From Paracoccus sp. (in: a-proteobacteria) (GTDB taxonomy: Bacteria > Pseudomonadota > Alphaproteobacteria > Rhodobacterales > Rhodobacteraceae), in assembly GCA_018056045.1 (NCBI GenBank), contig JAGPGI010000218.1:1-5342 (forward strand): a DNA stretch of 5,342 nucleotides, in the 5' to 3' direction. The notes under the pieces are model-generated. The model saw only the letters and a list, made by a program, of their open reading frames with translations, had not been told where the DNA came from and searched no databases. Positions 1-5,342 of this stretch are shown here, in pieces. The position numbers were made by a program, and so were the translations under genes. How positions within the stretch are numbered: position 1 is the stretch's first letter; each line of letters starts with the position of its first letter.

Positions 1-945
1 GTCGGCAGGCCCGCCCTGCGCCACGACCATGCGGGCGAAGCGCTCGGCCGCAAGGCCCGAGGCCAGCGCCTGCGCCGCCCCGTCCGCCAGCCCGGCCAGC
101 CGCAAACAGGCCGAGGACAGCGCCAGCGACAGATCGCGCAACGCGCCCCCCTCGCCCTTCAGCACGGCAATCGCCGCGCGCAGCTCCAGCGCATTGCCGG
201 CGGCGCGGGCCAGCGGCTGGTCCATGTCAGTGACATAGGCGCGGGTCCGGCAGCCCGCCCCCTCGGCAGTCGAAACCAGCGCGTGGGCCAGAACCTGCGC
301 GGCATCCATGCTGTGCAGGAACGCGCCGCTGCCCTGCTTGACGTCCAGAACCAGCGCATCCAGCCCCGCCGCCAGCTTTTTCGACAGGATCGAGGCGGTG
401 ATCAGATCGATCGAGCCCACTGTCGCGCTTTCATCCCGGATCGCGTAAAGCCGCGCATCGGCGGGCGCGAGGTCCCGCCCGGCGGCGATGATGGCGCAGC
501 CCTGATCCGCGACGATGCGGCGGAACTCCTCCTCGGGCAGCGTGGTGCGGAACCCAGGGATCGCCTCAAGCTTGTCCAGCGTGCCGCCGGTATGGCCCAG
601 ACCCCGCCCCGAGATCATCGGCACATATCCGCCGCAGGCCGCGACCAGCGGCGCCAGGATCAGGCTGACCGTATCGCCGATACCGCCGGTCGAATGCTTG
701 TCCACCACCGGCCCCGGCAGGTTCCAGCGCATCACCTTGCCGCTGTCGCGCATGGCGCGGGTCAGCGCCACCCGCCCCGCCGCGTCCAGCCCGCGCGTCA
801 GCACCGCCATGGCAAAGGCCCCGGCCTGCGCATCGCTGACGGATCCGTCCGCCAGTCCGCGCGCGATCAGGCCCGCGCCGGCCCCGTCCAGCCCGCGCCC
901 GTCGCGGACCCCCGCAATAATGGGACGCGGATCGGCTGGCTTCAT
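1..945 (-). CDS. deoA: Thymidine phosphorylase, 3' end beyond the window
   Basis: Catalyses reversible phosphorolysis of thymidine (and deoxyuridine) to the free base and 2-deoxyribose-1-phosphate, a cytosolic step of pyrimidine salvage. The 315 visible residues begin MKPADPRPIIAGVRDG. They carry the family's phosphate-binding stretch KHSTGGIGD (residues 83-91) and the full thymidine/pyrimidine phosphorylase signature SGRGLGHTGGTLDKLE (112-127). The YAIRD segment (168-171) holds R170, ASILSKK (184-190) holds S185 and K189, and DVKQGSGAF lies at 201-209. By analogy with the E. coli enzyme, H84, R170, S185 and K189 line the thymine pocket. Family members are about 440 residues, so roughly the last quarter lies beyond the left edge. 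The ATG overlaps the cdd stop by 4 bases (ATGA), which supports this start and suggests translational coupling. The glycine-rich signature and the cdd neighbour favour DeoA over the related anthranilate phosphoribosyltransferase fold. Confidence 0.95.
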   Translation of the reverse strand, partial: MKPADPRPIIAGVRDGRGLDGAGAGLIARGLADGSVSDAQAGAFAMAVLTRGLDAAGRVALTRAMRDSGKVMRWNLPGPVVDKHSTGGIGDTVSLILAPLVAACGGYVPMISGRGLGHTGGTLDKLEAIPGFRTTLPEEEFRRIVADQGCAIIAAGRDLAPADARLYAIRDESATVGSIDLITASILSKKLAAGLDALVLDVKQGSGAFLHSMDAAQVLAHALVSTAEGAGCRTRAYVTDMDQPLARAAGNALELRAAIAVLKGEGGALRDLSLALSSACLRLAGLADGAAQALASGLAAERFARMVVAQGGPAD

Positions 946-1337
946 TCGGTGCCCGACATATGCGAGATGTCAAAGCGCCCCGGCAACAGCTCACCCACGG
1001 TGGTGGCCAGCGTCGCACCGCCGACGGTCGCTAGCAGCACCGGGGTGTCGCCGCGACCGAATTCGGCCAGCTTCTGGCGGCAGCCGCCGCAGGGCGGCAC
1101 CGGGCTGGGGCTGTCGGCAATGACCGCGACCTCGACCAGCTCGGTCTCGCCCGAGGCGACCATCAGGGCGATGGCGCCGGCCTCGGCGCAGGTGCCCTCG
1201 GGATAGGCGACGTTTTCGACATTGCAGCCGGCATAGATCTGGCCCGAGGCACCGCGCACCGCCGCGCCGACCTTGAATTTCGAATAGGGCGCATAGGCCC
1301 GTTCCCGCACGTCGCGCGCCGCGTTCAAAAGCGTCAT
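942..1337 (-). CDS. cdd: Cytidine deaminase (small, tetrameric-type)
   Basis: Zinc-dependent hydrolytic deamination of cytidine and deoxycytidine to uridine and deoxyuridine, in the cytosol. The 131-residue protein (MTLLNAARDVRERAYAPYSK...) matches the usual length of the homotetrameric class. The N-terminal YAPYSKFKVGAA (15-26) is typical. N39 and E41 of CNVEN are the ribose-binding pair. CAE (C50, catalytic E52) and PCGGC (C83, C86) supply three cysteine zinc ligands and the proton shuttle. The residue after the catalytic Glu is Ala (CAEA) instead of the common Arg (CAER). An in-frame ATG 22 codons upstream (1403) would add a Gly/Lys-rich leader (MHRQLAGSKVGSNGKG...) with no family counterpart. 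The ATG at 1337 puts the conserved helix at its usual place, with a purine-rich AGGGGAAAG about 12 bases upstream, so I prefer it. The stop overlaps the deoA start, so the two are probably one operon. Family assignment is firm; the exact start is less so. Confidence 0.94.
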   Translation of the reverse strand: MTLLNAARDVRERAYAPYSKFKVGAAVRGASGQIYAGCNVENVAYPEGTCAEAGAIALMVASGETELVEVAVIADSPSPVPPCGGCRQKLAEFGRGDTPVLLATVGGATLATTVGELLPGRFDISHMSGTE

Positions 1338-1530
1338 GGCCCCGTCTTTCCCCTGCCCTTTTCCGTTGCTGCCGACTTTGCTCCCGGCCAACTGCCGATG
1401 CAAGTCTGGCGCGACCCTGACGTGAATACCGCCATTTCGCGGCGCGGTTCCGCACCCTTGCGGCCAGCCCTCTGTTCTCCGTCAGAAAACTAGTTTAACG
1501 CTGAACCATCGGATTGAAGGAGAGGCAGGC
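1338..1530. promoter_or_regulatory. Divergent intergenic region between cdd and maeB
   Basis: These 193 bases separate two genes transcribed away from each other, so they must hold the promoters of both cdd-deoA (minus strand) and maeB (plus strand). I cannot place convincing -35/-10 boxes. TTGCGG at 1458-1463 resembles a -35 element, but nothing close to TATAAT lies at the right distance. A 10-bp perfect palindrome, AAACTAGTTT (1487-1496), sits in a small AT-rich island about 35 bases before the maeB start and could be an operator or part of a core promoter. No TTTGCAAA element of the kind seen before prpE is present here. Confidence 0.6.
1517..1522 (+). promoter_or_regulatory. Ribosome binding site of maeB
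   Basis: AAGGAG lies 8 bases before the ATG at 1531. It is a near-consensus Shine-Dalgarno sequence at optimal spacing and fixes the maeB start. Confidence 0.85.
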
Positions 1531-3810
<2,280 letters not shown>

Positions 3811-3855
3811 TCGGGCATGACAAGTCAGGGGCCGATTCGCCCCGCCAAGGCCATG

Positions 3856-3890
3856 AAACGCGCGCCAGTTTGCAAACTGGCGCGCGTTTT
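3856..3890 (+). terminator. Rho-independent terminator after maeB (34-bp perfect palindrome)
   Basis: Bases 3856-3889 form a perfect inverted repeat. The left arm is AAACGCGCGCCAGTTTG (3856-3872) and the right arm its exact complement (3873-3889), ending in a run of four T (3887-3890). The RNA can form a very GC-rich stem of up to about 15 bp with a minimal loop, 45 bases after the maeB stop, on the same strand. The T run is short but typical of high-GC genomes. A weaker 5-bp hairpin (GGGGC/GCCCC, 3828-3843) precedes it and lacks a T tract. The palindrome centre is TTTGCAAA, matching the element upstream of prpE, so the DNA may also serve as a protein-binding site. Confidence 0.85.
3869..3876. 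promoter_or_regulatory. TTTGCAAA element 1 (candidate ScfR/RamB-type operator)
   Basis: An exact self-complementary TTTGCAAA forming the centre of the terminator palindrome, 178 bases before the prpE start. Together with the following two bases it repeats the ten-base sequence TTTGCAAACT found at 3917-3926. The match to ScfR/RamB-family targets is from memory of that literature. Its double role as terminator centre and operator is inference. Confidence 0.35.
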
Positions 3891-3916
3891 CCTGTCCCCA
3901 GCAAAGAAATTTCCGT

Positions 3917-3924
3917 TTTGCAAA
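3917..3924. promoter_or_regulatory. TTTGCAAA element 2 (candidate ScfR/RamB-type operator)
   Basis: An exact TTTGCAAA 130 bases before the prpE start, in an AT-richer stretch with no coding role. Its centre is 48 bases from element 1 and 33 bases from element 3. As I recall, the short-chain acyl-CoA regulator PccR of Rhodobacter sphaeroides acts at TTTGCAAA repeats to control propionyl-CoA assimilation, and actinobacterial RamB uses a related TTTGCAAA-containing site. Placement ahead of a propionate-activating enzyme fits that role. Confidence 0.55.
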
Positions 3925-3949
3925 CTAACCTTACCCCTCTTGGCGAAAT

Positions 3950-3957
3950 TATGCAAA
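3950..3957. promoter_or_regulatory. TATGCAAA, degenerate element 3
   Basis: Matches TTTGCAAA at 7 of 8 positions and lies 97 bases before prpE, about three helical turns from element 2, so both could face the same side of the DNA. The single mismatch breaks the symmetry, so it would be a weaker site or a chance match. Confidence 0.35.
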
Positions 3958-4054
3958 ATATCGCTCTGCCCTGCCGATATTGGGCGTTAACATGCTTGCA
4001 CGAAGGCTTGGGGCGCGCCTAACTCTCGTCAACAGCTCGGGGAGGAGTGATCTG

Positions 4055-5342
4055 ATGGGATATCGCGACACCTATGCCGCCTGGCAAGCCGATCCCGAAG
4101 GCTTCTGGATGCAGGCCGCTGAGGCGATCGACTGGCAGCAAAAGCCCACGCGGGCGCTGTTTGCGGAAAATCCGCCGATCTATGAATGGTTCTCGGACGG
4201 GATGGTGAACACCTGCTGGAACGCGGTGGACCGCCATGTGCTGGCCGGGCGGGGCGACCAGATCGCCATCATGCATGAAAGCCCGATCACGCTGTCGACC
4301 AAGGGCATCACCTATCGGCAATTGCAGGACCGCGTGGCCTCGCTGGCGGGGGCGCTGCGCGCCAAGGGGGTTGAGAAGGGCGACCGCGTCATCATCTACA
4401 TGCCGATGATCCCCGAGGCGCTCGAGGCGATGCTGGCCTGCGCCCGCCTTGGCGCCATCCATTCGGTCGTGTTCGGCGGCTTTGCCGCCAGCGAACTGGC
4501 GGTGCGCATCGACGATTGCCAACCCAAGGCGTTCATCGCCGCCTCCTGCGGGTTGGAGCCCAATCGCGTCGTCCATTACAAGCCGCTGCTGGACGCGGCC
4601 ATCGACATGGCCAGCCACAAGCCCGAGTTCTGCGTCATCTTCCAGCGCGAGCAAGAGGTCGCCAAGCTGATCGAGGGCCGCGATGTCAGCTGGCACGGCT
4701 TTCAATACGGGGTCGAGCCGGCCGAATGCGTCCCGGTCGAGGGCAACCATCCCGCCTATATCCTTTACACCTCGGGCACCACCGGCCAGCCCAAGGGCGT
4801 GGTGCGCCACACCGCCGGCCATCTGGTCGCGCTGCAATGGTCGATGACCAATGTCTATAATATCGGCCCCGGCGACCGCTTCTGGGCGGCGTCGGACGTG
4901 GGCTGGGTCGTGGGCCACAGCTATATCTGCTATGGTCCGCTGATCGCTGGCGCGACCACCGTGGTCTTTGAGGGCAAGCCCGTCGGCACCCCTCATCCCG
5001 GCGTCTTCTGGCGCATCATCCAGAACCACCGCATCAAGAGCTTTTTCACCGCCCCCACTGCCCTGCGCGCCATCCGCCGCGAGGATCCGACCGGCGAATG
5101 GATCCGCCGCTACAAGCTGCACGACCTGCAGGCGCTGTTCCTGGCTGGCGAACGCGCCGACCCGGACACGGTGAAATGGGCGCAGGAACAGCTGGGCGTG
5201 CCGGTGGTGGACCATTGGTGGCAGACCGAAACCGGCTGGGCCATCGCCGCGAACCCGATCGGGATCGAGGTGATGCCGACCAAGCTGGGCAGCCCCTCGG
5301 TCCCCATGCCCGGCTATGACGTGCAGGTGCTGGACGAGGGCG
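4055..5342 (+). CDS. prpE: Propionyl-CoA synthetase (PrpE type), 3' end beyond the window
   Basis: ATP-dependent activation of propionate to propionyl-CoA through an acyl-adenylate, in the cytosol. The frame is open for 429 codons to the right edge. The usual length is about 630, so the C-terminal lid with its catalytic and acylatable lysine is not visible. The N-terminal ACAS domain is recognisable (YAAWQADPEGFW, 7-18; IDW, 25-27). GDRVIIYMPMIPEALEAMLA (109-128) and HSVVFGGFAASELAVRI (136-152) follow. The ATP-binding P-loop is YTSGTTGQPKGVVR (238-251), and the adenylation motif is WWQTETGW (388-395). AASCGLEPNRVVHYKPLLD (162-180), the GTTG/VVR form of the P-loop and the Trp after QTETG resemble remembered alphaproteobacterial PrpE sequences more than acetyl-CoA synthetase (Acs), which usually has a GSTG loop and QTETGG. 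An acetate- or broad short-chain-specific enzyme cannot be excluded. A strong GGAGGAG at 4041-4047 supports the ATG at 4055. Candidate TTTGCAAA operators upstream and the adjacent malic enzyme fit propionate catabolism. Confidence 0.87.
   Translation, partial: MGYRDTYAAWQADPEGFWMQAAEAIDWQQKPTRALFAENPPIYEWFSDGMVNTCWNAVDRHVLAGRGDQIAIMHESPITLSTKGITYRQLQDRVASLAGALRAKGVEKGDRVIIYMPMIPEALEAMLACARLGAIHSVVFGGFAASELAVRIDDCQPKAFIAASCGLEPNRVVHYKPLLDAAIDMASHKPEFCVIFQREQEVAKLIEGRDVSWHGFQYGVEPAECVPVEGNHPAYILYTSGTTGQPKGVVRHTAGHLVALQWSMTNVYNIGPGDRFWAASDVGWVVGHSYICYGPLIAGATTVVFEGKPVGTPHPGVFWRIIQNHRIKSFFTAPTALRAIRREDPTGEWIRRYKLHDLQALFLAGERADPDTVKWAQEQLGVPVVDHWWQTETGWAIAANPIGIEVMPTKLGSPSVPMPGYDVQVLDEG

Larger units (their letters stand above)
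3891..4054 (+). promoter_or_regulatory. Promoter and leader region of prpE
   Basis: This non-coding stretch between the maeB terminator and prpE should contain the prpE promoter, since readthrough from maeB is blocked. It is AT-richer than its surroundings up to about 4000. No strong sigma-70-like pair is evident. TTGCAC (3996-4001) followed 18 bases later by TAACTC (4020-4025) is a poor candidate, and TTGGCG (3940-3945) has no good partner. GTTAAC (3986-3991) and GGCGCGCC (4012-4019) are short palindromes of unknown meaning. The leader ends in GGAGGAG (4041-4047), a strong ribosome binding site 7 bases before the ATG. Confidence 0.55.

Noticed and set aside
283..1206. A 307-codon open frame on the plus strand across deoA and cdd
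   Set aside because: It runs antisense through two well-supported genes, is Arg/Gln/His-rich without recognisable motifs, and has no good ribosome binding site.
1338..1403. An N-terminal extension of cytidine deaminase by 22 residues from the ATG at 1403
   Set aside because: The added leader is low-complexity and absent from the family. The 131-residue form starting at 1337 fits the usual length and domain start.
3828..3843. A small GGGGC/GCCCC hairpin just after maeB
   Set aside because: The stem is only 5 bp with no following T run. It may fold in the RNA, but the 34-bp palindrome just downstream is the credible terminator.
3881..4020. The AT-richer patch before prpE as a sign of horizontal transfer
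   Set aside because: The shift is limited to non-coding DNA of about 100 bases. The genes on both sides share the same codon bias, so ordinary promoter composition explains it.
3811..4054. A riboswitch or small RNA in the maeB-prpE gap
   Set aside because: Apart from the terminator and the TTTGCAAA elements I could not find paired helices or a conserved aptamer-like core. The leader after the likely promoter is too short and unstructured by eye to support one.
4019..5215. A 398-codon open frame on the minus strand opposite prpE
   Set aside because: Antisense shadow of prpE with the same Gly/Asp/His/Arg-rich composition and no family features. The plus strand encodes a clear acyl-CoA synthetase with a good ribosome binding site.

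Overview
This is a GC-rich (about two-thirds G+C by eye), gene-dense piece of chromosome. It most resembles an alphaproteobacterium of the Rhodobacteraceae, Paracoccus-like type. The grounds are codon use, a MaeB malic enzyme fused to a phosphotransacetylase-like domain, a PrpE-type acyl-CoA synthetase, and a TTTGCAAA regulatory element of the kind known from that group. The assignment rests on remembered protein features, not on a search. I see no mobile element, RNA gene, CRISPR array or clearly foreign segment.

Layout. (1) Positions 1-1337, minus strand: a pyrimidine-nucleoside salvage pair, cdd (cytidine deaminase, complete) followed by deoA (thymidine phosphorylase, its C-terminus beyond the left edge). 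The two share an ATGA stop/start overlap. (2) Positions 1338-1530: a short divergent promoter region. (3) Positions 1531-3810, plus strand: maeB, a complete 759-residue hybrid malic enzyme. (4) Positions 3811-4054: an intergenic region with a strong terminator built on a perfect 34-bp palindrome, then an AT-richer leader with TTTGCAAA elements. (5) Position 4055 to the right edge, plus strand: prpE, a propionyl-CoA synthetase (acetyl-CoA synthetase family), with 429 residues visible.

How the genes fit together. Cdd turns (deoxy)cytidine into (deoxy)uridine, and DeoA splits thymidine or deoxyuridine into base and deoxyribose-1-phosphate, so they form one salvage unit. PrpE activates propionate to propionyl-CoA. 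In this group propionyl-CoA is carboxylated and rearranged to succinyl-CoA and so reaches malate, which MaeB decarboxylates to pyruvate while reducing NAD(P). The right half therefore reads as propionate entry plus C4-to-C3 exit.

The most interesting signal is regulatory. Two exact TTTGCAAA octamers and one near match lie just upstream of prpE, and the first is the exact centre of the maeB terminator palindrome. This motif resembles the target of the ScfR/RamB/PccR short-chain acyl-CoA regulators. The coding content is otherwise ordinary metabolism, and I do not see a new multi-gene system here.
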